In this document: piece by piece, positions 8,436 to 16,986 of the stretch
Layout: the number at the start of each line of letters is the position of its first letter
Position numbering within the stretch: position 1 is the stretch's first letter
NCBI RefSeq assembly: GCF_050433385.1
Contig: NZ_JBNPXI010000002.1
Span: forward strand, 124,001-188,000
Length of the DNA stretch: 64,000 nucleotides
Reading direction: 5' to 3'
Source of the DNA: Brassicibacter mesophilus
GTDB lineage: Bacteria; Bacillota; Clostridia; Tissierellales; Proteiniboraceae
Position numbers and translations under genes: made by a program
Notes under the pieces: model-generated
What the model was told of the DNA's origin: nothing
The model's database searches: none
Seen by the model: the letters and a program-made list of their open reading frames with translations, nothing else

Positions 8436-10124
8436 ATGCTAAATAAAAACAAAATGAGATTAGGGGACCTATTATTATCAGTAGGAAAAATCACTGAAGC
8501 ACAATTACAATACGCATTAAAAGAACAGAATCTTTCAGGTAAGAAGATTGGTGAAGTATTAGTAGATAATAATTTCACAACAGAAATTGATATTATCGAG
8601 GTATTGGAGTTTCAATTAGGAATACCTCATATTGACCTAAGCAAATATTTTATTGATCCAGAAGTTCCTGACATAATTCCAGAAAATATAGCAAGAAGAA
8701 ATATTTTAATACCAATAAGAAAAGAAAAGGGGAAGCTGTTTGTTGCGATGTCTGATCCACTAAACATTTTTGTAATAGATGACATAAAAATTATTAGTGG
8801 ATTAGAAGTTGAGCCAGTAATTTCAACGAAAAATGATATTTTAAATGCTATAGAGCAGTATTATGGAAAACAAAATGCAGAAAAGGCAATTGAAGATTTT
8901 AAGAAGCAATATAAGGTTGATGACATTGAAGATATTGATGAAGAAATGATAAATGAAATTAACAATGCTCCTGTGGTTAGACTAATTAATTTAATAATTA
9001 GACAAGCTGTTAAAGCTAAAGCAAGTGATATTCACATAGAACCTTTTGAAAGCAATGTAAGAGTTCGTTTTAGAATTGATGGAGAGTTACAAGAAATAAT
9101 GTCACCTACCAAATCTACTCACTCTGCTATAGTAACTAGAATTAAGATTATGGGAAAAATGGATATAGCAGAAAAAAGAGTACCACAAGACGGAAGGGTT
9201 GAAACTAATATTGATGGACGTGATGTTGATTTAAGGATATCAGTTCTCCCTACAGTATATGGTGAAAAGATAGTTATAAGGCTATTGGATAGAAGCAGTT
9301 TCTTATTATCTAAAAAGCAGCTAGGATTTACTAAAAATAATAGTGAGAGATTTGAAAATGTTATTAGTAACAGTAATGGGATAATTTTAGTAACAGGTCC
9401 AACTGGTAGTGGCAAAACTACTACTCTTTACGCAGTATTAAGAGAGTTAAATACAATTAATAAAAATATTATTACTGTAGAGGATCCTGTTGAATACAGA
9501 CTAGACGGTATAAATCAAGTTCAAGTAAATACTAAAGCAGGGCTTACTTTTGCTAACGGATTAAGATCTATATTGAGGCAGGATCCAGATATTGTCATGA
9601 TTGGTGAAATAAGAGATGTAGAAACTGCTCAGATAGCTGTTAGAGCTTCAATAACAGGACATTTAGTTATTAGTACTATACATACTAATGATGCTCCATC
9701 TACAATAAGTAGACTTGTAGATATGGGAATAGAGCCATATTTAATAACATCTTCAGTAGTAGGAATTGTGGCTCAAAGACTAGCTAGAAAGATTTGCGAA
9801 AACTGTAAAATTGAATATGAGGCTTCTAATGAAGAGAAAGATGTATTAGGAGTGGATAGAAGTGAAAAGCTTATATTATATAAGGGTAAAGGGTGCAATA
9901 GTTGTTATAACTCAGGATATAAAGGAAGGATTGCTATACATGAGATTATGCCTATAACTAAAGGAATAAGAGAATTGATTAATAACAGACAATCTGTAGA
10001 TATTATTAAAGGCAAAGCTTGTGAAGAAGGAATGAATACTTTAAAAGATAATTCTGTCTATTTAGTTAAAGAAGGAACTACAACTGTAGAGGAGCTTATT
10101 AAAATTACTCACACTGTAGAATAG
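8436..10124 (+). CDS. pilB: Type IV pilus extension ATPase PilB
   Basis: Hexameric cytoplasmic ATPase that drives pilin polymerisation. The N-terminal MshEN/T2SSE_N domain (residues about 1-150; opens LGDLLLSVGKITEAQLQYAL) belongs to a domain type that can bind c-di-GMP in some homologs. The catalytic core has Walker A GPTGSGKTTT at about residue 321, the Asp box VEDPVEYR, Walker B DPDIVMIGEIRD and the His box HLVISTIHTND. A tetracysteine zinc site (CENC near 453, CNSC near 487) is typical of PilB and GspE. Length 562 is normal. The ribosome site is weak (TAGGTG). Starts the pilus operon, with pilT 12 bases downstream. Confidence 0.96.
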   Translation: MLNKNKMRLGDLLLSVGKITEAQLQYALKEQNLSGKKIGEVLVDNNFTTEIDIIEVLEFQLGIPHIDLSKYFIDPEVPDIIPENIARRNILIPIRKEKGKLFVAMSDPLNIFVIDDIKIISGLEVEPVISTKNDILNAIEQYYGKQNAEKAIEDFKKQYKVDDIEDIDEEMINEINNAPVVRLINLIIRQAVKAKASDIHIEPFESNVRVRFRIDGELQEIMSPTKSTHSAIVTRIKIMGKMDIAEKRVPQDGRVETNIDGRDVDLRISVLPTVYGEKIVIRLLDRSSFLLSKKQLGFTKNNSERFENVISNSNGIILVTGPTGSGKTTTLYAVLRELNTINKNIITVEDPVEYRLDGINQVQVNTKAGLTFANGLRSILRQDPDIVMIGEIRDVETAQIAVRASITGHLVISTIHTNDAPSTISRLVDMGIEPYLITSSVVGIVAQRLARKICENCKIEYEASNEEKDVLGVDRSEKLILYKGKGCNSCYNSGYKGRIAIHEIMPITKGIRELINNRQSVDIIKGKACEEGMNTLKDNSVYLVKEGTTTVEELIKITHTVE

Positions 10125-10136
10125 GAGATGTAGATA

Positions 10137-11192
10137 ATGGATATGCATGAGTTGTTGCAAAGGACTATAGAGTTTAAAGCATCGGATTTACATATTACAG
10201 TTGGTTCACCACCAATATTAAGGATTAATGGTGAACTTAAAAAAATAGGAGATATGAAATTAACTCCTGAGGATACTCTAAACATGGTTAAAAGCTTAGC
10301 AGATGATTCTCAATTTAAAAGGGTAGAAAATGAAGGCGAAATAGATATGTCTTTTTCTTATCCTGGAATAGGAAGGTTTAGAGTAAACATATATAAGCAA
10401 AGAGGTTCTTATGGAATAGCTATAAGAAGTGTGGCATTAGAAATTCCCAATCTTGAAGAGCTAGGTTTGCCTTCAACAATTGCTGAATTGTCAAGAAAAC
10501 AAAGAGGATTAATATTAGTTACAGGGCCAACGGGAAGTGGAAAATCCACAACACTTGCTTCGATGGTAGATATTATAAACAAGGAAAGAAGCTGTCATAT
10601 TCTAACTTTAGAAGATCCAATAGAGTATCTACATAAACATAATAAAAGTATTATTAACCAGAGAGAAATAGGACATGATTCAAAATCATTTGGAAATTCT
10701 TTAAGAGCTGCTTTAAGGCAAGATCCTGACGTAATATTAGTAGGTGAAATGAGGGATTTAGAAACCGTATCTATTGCTATTACTGCTGCTGAAACTGGTC
10801 ATTTAGTTTTATCTACTTTGCATACATTAGGTTCAGCTAAAACAATAGACAGGATAATAGATGTATTTCCACCACATCAAAAACAGCAAATAGTCATGCA
10901 ACTTTCAACCGCATTAGAAGGAATAGTGTCTCAACAGTTATTACCTAAACAAGATAATAGTGGAAGAGTAGTCGCTTTAGAGATATTAGTGTCGACTCCA
11001 GCTATTCGCAACCTTATTAGGGAAGGTAAAACTCATCAAATTCCTACAGCTATACAAACAGGCGCAAAATTTGGCATGAATACAATGGATAATTATATAT
11101 TAGATTTATATAAGAAAAAGATAATTTCTAGAGAAACTGCCATTACTAATTCATTAGATAATGAAATGATAAAAAGACAGTTAGGGTTATAA
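10137..11192 (+). CDS. pilT: Type IV pilus retraction ATPase PilT
   Basis: Hexameric ATPase that depolymerises pili and powers twitching motility. 351 residues, normal. Walker A GPTGSGKSTT lies at about residue 130, the Asp box is LEDPIEYLH, Walker B is DPDVILVGEMRD, the His box is HLVLSTLHT, and the retraction-specific C-terminal motif AIRNLIREGK (PilT AIRNLIRE) is intact. It has no tetracysteine motif, which separates it from PilB. AGGAGATG lies before ATG 10137. Its presence indicates retractile pili rather than a pseudopilus secretion system. Confidence 0.97.
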   Translation: MDMHELLQRTIEFKASDLHITVGSPPILRINGELKKIGDMKLTPEDTLNMVKSLADDSQFKRVENEGEIDMSFSYPGIGRFRVNIYKQRGSYGIAIRSVALEIPNLEELGLPSTIAELSRKQRGLILVTGPTGSGKSTTLASMVDIINKERSCHILTLEDPIEYLHKHNKSIINQREIGHDSKSFGNSLRAALRQDPDVILVGEMRDLETVSIAITAAETGHLVLSTLHTLGSAKTIDRIIDVFPPHQKQQIVMQLSTALEGIVSQQLLPKQDNSGRVVALEILVSTPAIRNLIREGKTHQIPTAIQTGAKFGMNTMDNYILDLYKKKIISRETAITNSLDNEMIKRQLGL

Positions 11193-11223
11193 ATTAACAA
11201 ACTATATATTTGAGGTGGACGAC

Positions 11224-12435
11224 GTGCCTATATATAAGTATACTGCTATAAACAAATCTGGCGCCAAGATTACGAATGATTATTCTGCAAAGTCTCAGGC
11301 TGAAGTTATGATTATGTTGAAAGAAAATGGATTTTATCCCATAAGAGTAGAAGAACGTATTGAAAGAAAGGAAATAGTGATTTCAGATATTTTTAATAAA
11401 ATTACTATTAAAGACATAGCAGTTTTTTGTCGTCAATTTTATACTATGCTGAATGCAGGAGTTACTATAACAAGTGCATTAGATATATTAAGACAGCAAA
11501 CGGAAAACAAAAAGTTTAGAAAAATTATATCAGATATTTGTGAAGATGTGCAAAAAGGATCAGCATTTTCAGAAGCCTTAAAGAAACGCAAAGAAATATT
11601 TTCTGACCTACTCATAAATATGGTTGAGGCTGGAGAAGTTAGTGGAAACTTAGATACAATTATGGATAGAATGGCTAATCATTTTGAAAAAGAATTTAAA
11701 ATTAACAACAAGATAAAAAGTGCCATGGTATATCCAATCATATTAAGTGTAGTAGCTATTGGTGTAGTTGTATTTCTTTTAACATCTGTTATGCCTACGT
11801 TTATAGGTATGTTTACGAGTAGTGGAGTTCCATTACCAGTTCCTACTAGGATTTTGTTAGGTATTAGTTCAGCACTGCAAAATTATTGGTATATTTTCTT
11901 TATAGGGATAATTTCAATAACTTTAGGTATTAATGCTTATAAAAAAACTGATGGTGGAAAATTACTGATTAGCAGGTTTAAACTTGCAATACCAGTTTTA
12001 AAGGACTCAAATAAGAAAATCATAACATCTAGGTTTACTAGAACCTTATCTACACTCCTATCAAGTGGAGTACCATTATTAGAAGCTCTAGATATTGTTT
12101 CCAAAGTTGTTGATAATGTAGTAATAGAAAAAGACATCAGTGTTGCAAAGGAAGAAGTTAGAAAAGGTTCAACTTTAGCAAAACCTATAAGAGAAACAGG
12201 ACATTTTCCTCCTATGGTAACTTCAATGATAGAAATAGGAGAAGAATCAGGTGCACTAGATGATATATTAGAAAAAACTGCAAATTTTTATGATGAAGAG
12301 CTTGAAACAGCTATACAAAGAATGACTACATTAATTGAACCTATCATGATAGTACTTATGGCAGTGATAGTAGGATTTATTGTTATTTCAATGGCACTAC
12401 CAATGTTTGATATGGTCAACACTGTTCAAATGTAG
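11224..12435 (+). CDS. pilC: Type IV pilus inner-membrane platform protein PilC
   Basis: Polytopic platform protein that couples the PilB/PilT motors to the pilin. Two T2SSF domains are visible (about residues 65-190 and 268-390), each opening with a FCRQFYTMLNAGV or FTRTLSTLLSSGV type motif, with three membrane helices near residues 165-195, 215-240 and 375-395. Start: a GTG at 11215 is in frame, but it overlaps the ribosome site TGAGGTGG; GTG 11224 is five bases after that site and is preferred, giving 403 residues. The stop lies 10 bases before a c-di-GMP riboswitch, so the unit that follows is separately controlled. Confidence 0.95.
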   Translation: MPIYKYTAINKSGAKITNDYSAKSQAEVMIMLKENGFYPIRVEERIERKEIVISDIFNKITIKDIAVFCRQFYTMLNAGVTITSALDILRQQTENKKFRKIISDICEDVQKGSAFSEALKKRKEIFSDLLINMVEAGEVSGNLDTIMDRMANHFEKEFKINNKIKSAMVYPIILSVVAIGVVVFLLTSVMPTFIGMFTSSGVPLPVPTRILLGISSALQNYWYIFFIGIISITLGINAYKKTDGGKLLISRFKLAIPVLKDSNKKIITSRFTRTLSTLLSSGVPLLEALDIVSKVVDNVVIEKDISVAKEEVRKGSTLAKPIRETGHFPPMVTSMIEIGEESGALDDILEKTANFYDEELETAIQRMTTLIEPIMIVLMAVIVGFIVISMALPMFDMVNTVQM

Positions 12436-12444
12436 CCAAATTAA

Positions 12445-12520
12445 ATAGGCAAAACTACCGAAAGGTTGTGACGCAAAGCTAGAGTCTAAAGCTACTTTCA
12501 AGTAGCCATGATCGTTCAGC
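12445..12520 (+). promoter_or_regulatory. c-di-GMP-I (GEMM-I) riboswitch upstream of the major pilin
   Basis: It carries the GEMM-I core in order: AGGCAAAACTACC, a GAAA tetraloop, GGTTG, then GACGCAAAGC, followed by GTCTAAA and the receptor-type hairpin GCTAC-TTTCA-AGTAGC with CATGA. Spacing and sequence match the class I aptamer. Its 3' side runs straight into a terminator stem (12518-12555), so ligand binding most simply prevents termination. It sits between pilC and pilA, the same kind of position as the riboswitch controlling pilA1 in Clostridioides difficile. Confidence 0.9.
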
Positions 12521-12555
12521 TGCATGGATAATTTGTTGTTTATGCAGCTTTTTTT
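12518..12555 (+). terminator. Riboswitch expression-platform terminator
   Basis: Stem AGCTGCAT/ATGCAGCT with a 16-base loop, followed by seven T. It uses the last bases of the aptamer, so aptamer and terminator folding are likely exclusive. Confidence 0.85.
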
Positions 12556-12672
12556 ATTCCCAAAATTAGACAAGGCTATATTAATTATTTTTAGGAGGTG
12601 GTTCTGAGGATAAGCTCAAATGTGAAATGATTATTAATACTAAAATTCTAATTAAAACAAGGGGGTAAGGGT

Positions 12673-13101
12673 ATGCTTAATTTCATTTTAAAACAAATGA
12701 AAAACAAAAATGGATTTACATTAATTGAATTGATTGTTGTTATTGCTATTTTAGGGATATTGGCTGCTATTGCGGTGCCAAGGTTTGGTGGGACACAAGC
12801 AAAGGCGAAGATGTCAGCAGATCAAGCATCTGCAAGAACAATTGCGAGTGCTTTAAATATGGCTACAGCGGAGGGAACAGCTATTATTGGAGATAGCGCA
12901 GTAACTTGGAAGAGCGGAATAACAGAAGGAGCATCAATTGAAAATAAATATGATACAACAGTCGCAACTCTTATACAACAGAAGTTCTTAGATACAGGAT
13001 TGAAAGGACCTCAAACTGGAGGTACTTTTACAGTAGTTATTGATAGCGGTAATGTATCTATAACAAATGGAGATGGTACTACTTTTTATCCTGCGCCATA
13101 G
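12673..13101 (+). CDS. pilA: Major type IV pilin
   Basis: Prepilin of 142 residues. The leader MLNFILKQMKNKNG is basic and ends in Gly. The cleaved N-terminus FTLIELIVVIAILGILAAIA has the invariant Glu at position 5 and the hydrophobic helix of class IV pilins. PRFGGTQ follows, then a short Gly/Thr-rich globular domain without cysteines. The leader would be processed by the peptidase encoded at 16987. The ribosome site is GGGGGTAAGGG. As the first gene after the c-di-GMP riboswitch, with a strong hairpin right behind it, it is the best candidate for the major subunit. Confidence 0.93.
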   Translation: MLNFILKQMKNKNGFTLIELIVVIAILGILAAIAVPRFGGTQAKAKMSADQASARTIASALNMATAEGTAIIGDSAVTWKSGITEGASIENKYDTTVATLIQQKFLDTGLKGPQTGGTFTVVIDSGNVSITNGDGTTFYPAP

Positions 13102-13151
13102 GAATGATTGGCGTTAGACACTTAAGCTATCAATCTACCAACTTTTGAAAG

Positions 13152-13192
13152 TTTTAAAATATGGAGGGGTTATTTCCCTCCATATTTTAAAA
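13152..13192 (+). other. Perfect 17-bp stem-loop after the pilin gene
   Basis: TTTTAAAATATGGAGGG and its exact complement, with loop GTTATTT. It is followed by A-rich rather than T-rich sequence, so on the + strand it is better explained as an mRNA 3' stabiliser or partial attenuator that raises pilin mRNA over the minor-pilin genes downstream. On the - strand it could terminate. Confidence 0.6.
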
Positions 13193-13209
13193 ATAATAGA
13201 CTTTTTATT

Positions 13210-13262
13210 AACTGAAAAAAGCGTATAGGGTTGTTTAGTCTTTTATTCGCCTTTTTTAGTTA
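13210..13262 (+). terminator. Possible weak terminator ahead of the minor pilins
   Basis: An imperfect inverted repeat AACTGAAAAAAGCG / CGCCTTTTTTAGTT with a long loop. The T run lies inside the right arm. Probably partial at best. Confidence 0.3.
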
Positions 13263-13313
13263 ATAACTTAGAGCTTATAAGTGAAACAAAACATACGAGG
13301 AAGTGCTCAAAAT

Positions 13314-14765
13314 ATGAAAAGAACATTTAATCAGAATGGTTTTACTTTAATCGAAGTTATCTTTTCTATAGCTTTACTAGGTATAATAGCTTTATTTATA
13401 CTACCTATGGCAATGTACGGAATAAAATATGCTAAGTGGAATAATATCAGACTTACAGCATTAAATTTGGGATATAGTCAAGTGGAATGGTTAAAGACAC
13501 TAGATTATGATGATTTAGGTTTAGATATTTCTAATTATTCTCCAAATGGAATTGTTAAAGGGGATTTATATATGAATGAAGAAAATTCTAGCGCTTTAGA
13601 AATAGAAGGAATTGAGTATACATTAAATACAAATATAACCTGGAAAGAAGCTAAATCAAGCACCAGTGAGCCTGTTCCAACGGCAACAAAAAAAATAGAC
13701 GTTACTGTAGAAGCAAAAGATCCTTTTTCAAGTATAAAGAGAGAGTATTCTGTATTAGGGTCTCTTGTAGCTAAAGAGAGCGAAAGAGACCCTACATATC
13801 CGGGACATTTAAAAATATATACATTTTTTCAAGAAGCAAGTTTTCCAAAGAAGAATGTAATGGTTAAAGTTAGTTATGATTCAGGTGGACTTGTATCTCT
13901 AACTAATACAGATGATGAAGGACGAGCATTAATAGGGAATTTAAATGAAGGCAAATATAAAGTAGAGCCTATTAGTTGGGAACATAGTGAGCTTATGGTC
14001 ATGCCTAATGGTGTCATGAACAATATTCCAAATCCAATGTATCAGGTGGAAAAAAATATACTAATTCCAAAATGGGACAAGAACGATCCCCCATCTTATT
14101 CTTCAAATAGCTTTTATATTGATTTGCCTGGATATGTTAATTTATTACAGAGTGATATTTATCCTAATGCTACATTATCAATTAAACCAACTAATGGATC
14201 ATATAACCCACCTGAAGGTGAACCTATAGACCACATGCTTTTAAAAACTTCTTTAGAAAAAATAAATCACACAAAGCTTTGGAGATTATGGACATATGAT
14301 TATGATATTACTTTTGAGAAAGAAAATTATTATTTAATTGAAAAAGAAAATGGAACTTTATGGGATGGAAGTTTCGATATGAATAAAATTTATGAAGCTT
14401 CATACGAAAAATTGTTACTTGCTTTTGGCTTAAAAAATTCAGGAGCTTTTAGAAAAACTAATGATGGACTAAACAGAATTAATGAAATATATGTTGAATT
14501 TACCTCCGAAATAAGTAGTTTAGAATTATTAAAAAGTGTGAAATTTTGCATAAATAATATAATAATTGATAGTACTACATATACAATTTCTTCAGTCAAT
14601 AATGGAAAAAACGATAAAATTAAAATAACTTTTAATAATCCTAGTATTGAAATTACTGAAGATGAAATATATTTTGAAATAATTGATTTTAGTACACTAG
14701 AAAACAACTATGGAATGAAATTAGCAAAAGATTTAAATAAATGTACCTTAAATCTAGTTGAATAA
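13314..14765 (+). CDS. Large minor pilin with C-terminal beta-rich domain
   Basis: The prepilin leader MKRTFNQNG and N-terminus FTLIEVIFSIALLG mark a class III-signal pilin. At 483 residues it is far longer than ordinary minor pilins. After the pilin part (to about residue 150) comes a stretch opening LKIYTFFQEASFPKKNVMVKV and containing TNTDDEGRALIGNLNEGKY, which resembles carboxypeptidase-regulatory or Cna-B-like beta folds. A further domain of unknown type completes the protein. Such a protein could sit at the pilus tip as an adhesin; this is inference. Start: GTG 13281 lacks a ribosome site, and ATG 13314 gives a normal short leader with GAGG upstream. Confidence 0.8.
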   Translation: MKRTFNQNGFTLIEVIFSIALLGIIALFILPMAMYGIKYAKWNNIRLTALNLGYSQVEWLKTLDYDDLGLDISNYSPNGIVKGDLYMNEENSSALEIEGIEYTLNTNITWKEAKSSTSEPVPTATKKIDVTVEAKDPFSSIKREYSVLGSLVAKESERDPTYPGHLKIYTFFQEASFPKKNVMVKVSYDSGGLVSLTNTDDEGRALIGNLNEGKYKVEPISWEHSELMVMPNGVMNNIPNPMYQVEKNILIPKWDKNDPPSYSSNSFYIDLPGYVNLLQSDIYPNATLSIKPTNGSYNPPEGEPIDHMLLKTSLEKINHTKLWRLWTYDYDITFEKENYYLIEKENGTLWDGSFDMNKIYEASYEKLLLAFGLKNSGAFRKTNDGLNRINEIYVEFTSEISSLELLKSVKFCINNIIIDSTTYTISSVNNGKNDKIKITFNNPSIEITEDEIYFEIIDFSTLENNYGMKLAKDLNKCTLNLVE

Positions 14766-14777
14766 GGATTGAATAAG

Positions 14778-15389
14778 ATGAAAAAAAATTTAAAAAACCA
14801 ATATGGATTTACTCTGTTAGAGCTTATTATAGTTGTTCCACTAATTGGCATAATCTTGCTTATCGCTTACAATATGCTTTTTCTAACGACTAAGAGCTTT
14901 AATAGTGTGAATGACAGCTTTGATATATCTGAAGATTTGAGAATATTTCTAATAAGTATTCAAAGAGAAGCGAATCAGGCAAAAAAGTCTGAGGAAAAAT
15001 TAGATGCTTTACATAGGGTGAGTCAAAGCGAGCTATATATATACACCGATATAGATGATGACTTTATTCCAGAGCTGGTTAGATATAGATTAGTAGGTAA
15101 CGAAATAAGAAAAGATATAAAGAAAGCTTCTAATTCTAAATATCCTTTTGAATTTACAAATTTGTTTATCAATGAAAGAGTAGTATTATCAAATGTAGCT
15201 AATACTGAAATATTTAGTTATGTGGAAAAATTAAAAGAGCCAGCGACTGAACATGAAATTACTCAGCAGGAAGGTAAAGATTACAGAAGAAAAGTTAAGA
15301 TGAAATTGGAGATTTCTAAAAGTGAAGGTAATAAATCTATAGTAATAGAAACATATTTAGTAACTAAGAGCAGAACGGAATACGAGTAG
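14778..15389 (+). CDS. Minor pilin, PilW-like
   Basis: Prepilin-type protein of 203 residues with leader MKKNLKNQYG and FTLLELIIVVPLIGIILLIA after the cleavage Gly (Glu at position 5). The rest is a charged globular domain with no recognised motif. TTG 14769 is also in frame, but AAGGA at 14764-14768 touches it; ATG 14778 is properly spaced. It starts 12 bases after the previous gene. The order large pilin, this pilin, then a PilX-like protein resembles the minor-pilin priming sets of other type IV pili (PilV/W/X), but names cannot be assigned with certainty. Confidence 0.82.
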   Translation: MKKNLKNQYGFTLLELIIVVPLIGIILLIAYNMLFLTTKSFNSVNDSFDISEDLRIFLISIQREANQAKKSEEKLDALHRVSQSELYIYTDIDDDFIPELVRYRLVGNEIRKDIKKASNSKYPFEFTNLFINERVVLSNVANTEIFSYVEKLKEPATEHEITQQEGKDYRRKVKMKLEISKSEGNKSIVIETYLVTKSRTEYE

Positions 15390-15406
15390 ACAGGAGGAAA
15401 CTCTAT

Positions 15407-16960
15407 ATGAAAATATATATGAATAACAGAGGAGTAACTATACCTATAGTGCTTATTGTGCTGTTAATAACTATTATATTTGGTTTCGCAATTATGTCAA
15501 TGATATCTACTCAAGCAAAAATTAATACTATTGATGATGCTTCAAAGAAAGCTTTTGAGTATGCTGAAGCAGGGTACAATGCTTACATGTGGCACTTAAA
15601 CGATGATGTGAATTTTTATAGTACAAATGAAAGTAAAAATATGCAAAATATAGATATACCTTTTCGAGAAGGTTTTTATAAACTAGAAGTTACTAAACCA
15701 AGTGATACAGATAGGTTTGTTACAATTAAATCTACAGGTTGGACTAAAAATAATCCTTCTGTAAATAGAACCATATTAGTTAAAATTAGAAAAAAACAGT
15801 TTGTACATCATGTGTATGTAAGTGATAGTGATGGAGAAAATATATGGTGGACATCAGGGGACGAAAGTCACGGTCCTTATCACACTAATGAAACATTAAG
15901 AATTCAAAAAAGCCCTAAATTCTATGACACTGTTACATATTCTTCTAGTTTCGTAAAGGGAACTGGTTATAGTCCTGATTTTAAGGTAAAAGATCCTATT
16001 CAACCTCAGAAAGTAGACAGATTAGAGTTTCCAAAAAACAATGAAAAATTGAGGGAATGGGCTGAAAAAGATGATATGGTATTTCAAGGTAGAACTTGTA
16101 TATATTTAGATGGTAAATATATAAAGATACGAAATGGAAATGATAAAGAAGAAGAAATAATAAGAAGACCTATTTCTGAAATTGGTAATAAAGTAATCTA
16201 TGTAGAAGGAGAACAAGAAAGTGATGTACGAAGAAAGTTTAACTTAAATGCAGGAAACGTATTTATTTCAGGTAAAATAGAGGGAAAGCTTACAATAGCA
16301 GCTAGTAACAATATCTACATAACCTATGATGATCCAACTAAGTGGTATGAAGCAGAAGATAGAAACAACGAGAATCCTCCTGTAGAAACTCCACTAAATG
16401 GAGGAATATATTATTTTAATACTACTTTTACCCCTGAAAATGAGTTGTCAGTTTACGATAGTGAGAAAAAAATTTATACAAGATATGCTAATGGTAAGGA
16501 TATGTTAGGCCTAATAGCAAACAATGATGTCTTGATACTTCACTTTGGATGGCCAAAGTACAAGGGAAACAGTGCCGACAAAACGTATTGGAGTTATAAA
16601 TGGGAAAAGCAACGTTACTGGGATTGGGGATGGAAATACAGGTGGATAAAAAATAACTTCAACTATGATGTAGCTCCTCATGATATTAGTATTCATGCTG
16701 CTATATTTGCTGTAACAGGCGGTTTTGGCTATGAAGACTATGAAGACAGTAATTGGTGGGGAAATACAAGAAAAGGTAATATTACTTTGTGGGGTAATAT
16801 TACTCAAAAAACAAGGAAAGCAGTAGGTTTGATAGGAAGTACTGGTTATAATAAGCTATACGCACATGATCCCCGCATGTTTTATGATTATCCACCACAT
16901 ATACTAGAGCCTACTAATGTAGGTTGGGAGATTCACGAATGGAAAGAAATAAATGATTAG
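15407..16960 (+). CDS. PilX-like pilus protein with large Trp-rich C-terminal domain
   Basis: 517 residues. The N-terminus MNNRGVTIPIVLIVLLITIIFGFAIM is one membrane helix without the GFTLIE signature, followed by a conserved stretch (AFEYAEAGYNAYMWHLN) as in PilX_N proteins, where Glu lies in AEAG. The remainder is unusual: many aromatic residues, especially Trp (for example SNWWGN and WDWGWKYRWIKNN), alternating with Gly/Asn. It resembles a carbohydrate-contacting or beta-helix surface. The ribosome site AGGAGG precedes ATG 15407. Function as a tip-complex component or adhesin is inferred from context only. Confidence 0.75.
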   Translation: MKIYMNNRGVTIPIVLIVLLITIIFGFAIMSMISTQAKINTIDDASKKAFEYAEAGYNAYMWHLNDDVNFYSTNESKNMQNIDIPFREGFYKLEVTKPSDTDRFVTIKSTGWTKNNPSVNRTILVKIRKKQFVHHVYVSDSDGENIWWTSGDESHGPYHTNETLRIQKSPKFYDTVTYSSSFVKGTGYSPDFKVKDPIQPQKVDRLEFPKNNEKLREWAEKDDMVFQGRTCIYLDGKYIKIRNGNDKEEEIIRRPISEIGNKVIYVEGEQESDVRRKFNLNAGNVFISGKIEGKLTIAASNNIYITYDDPTKWYEAEDRNNENPPVETPLNGGIYYFNTTFTPENELSVYDSEKKIYTRYANGKDMLGLIANNDVLILHFGWPKYKGNSADKTYWSYKWEKQRYWDWGWKYRWIKNNFNYDVAPHDISIHAAIFAVTGGFGYEDYEDSNWWGNTRKGNITLWGNITQKTRKAVGLIGSTGYNKLYAHDPRMFYDYPPHILEPTNVGWEIHEWKEIND

Positions 16961-16986
16961 TGTTAAGGGAGGTTAATAGAGACGAG

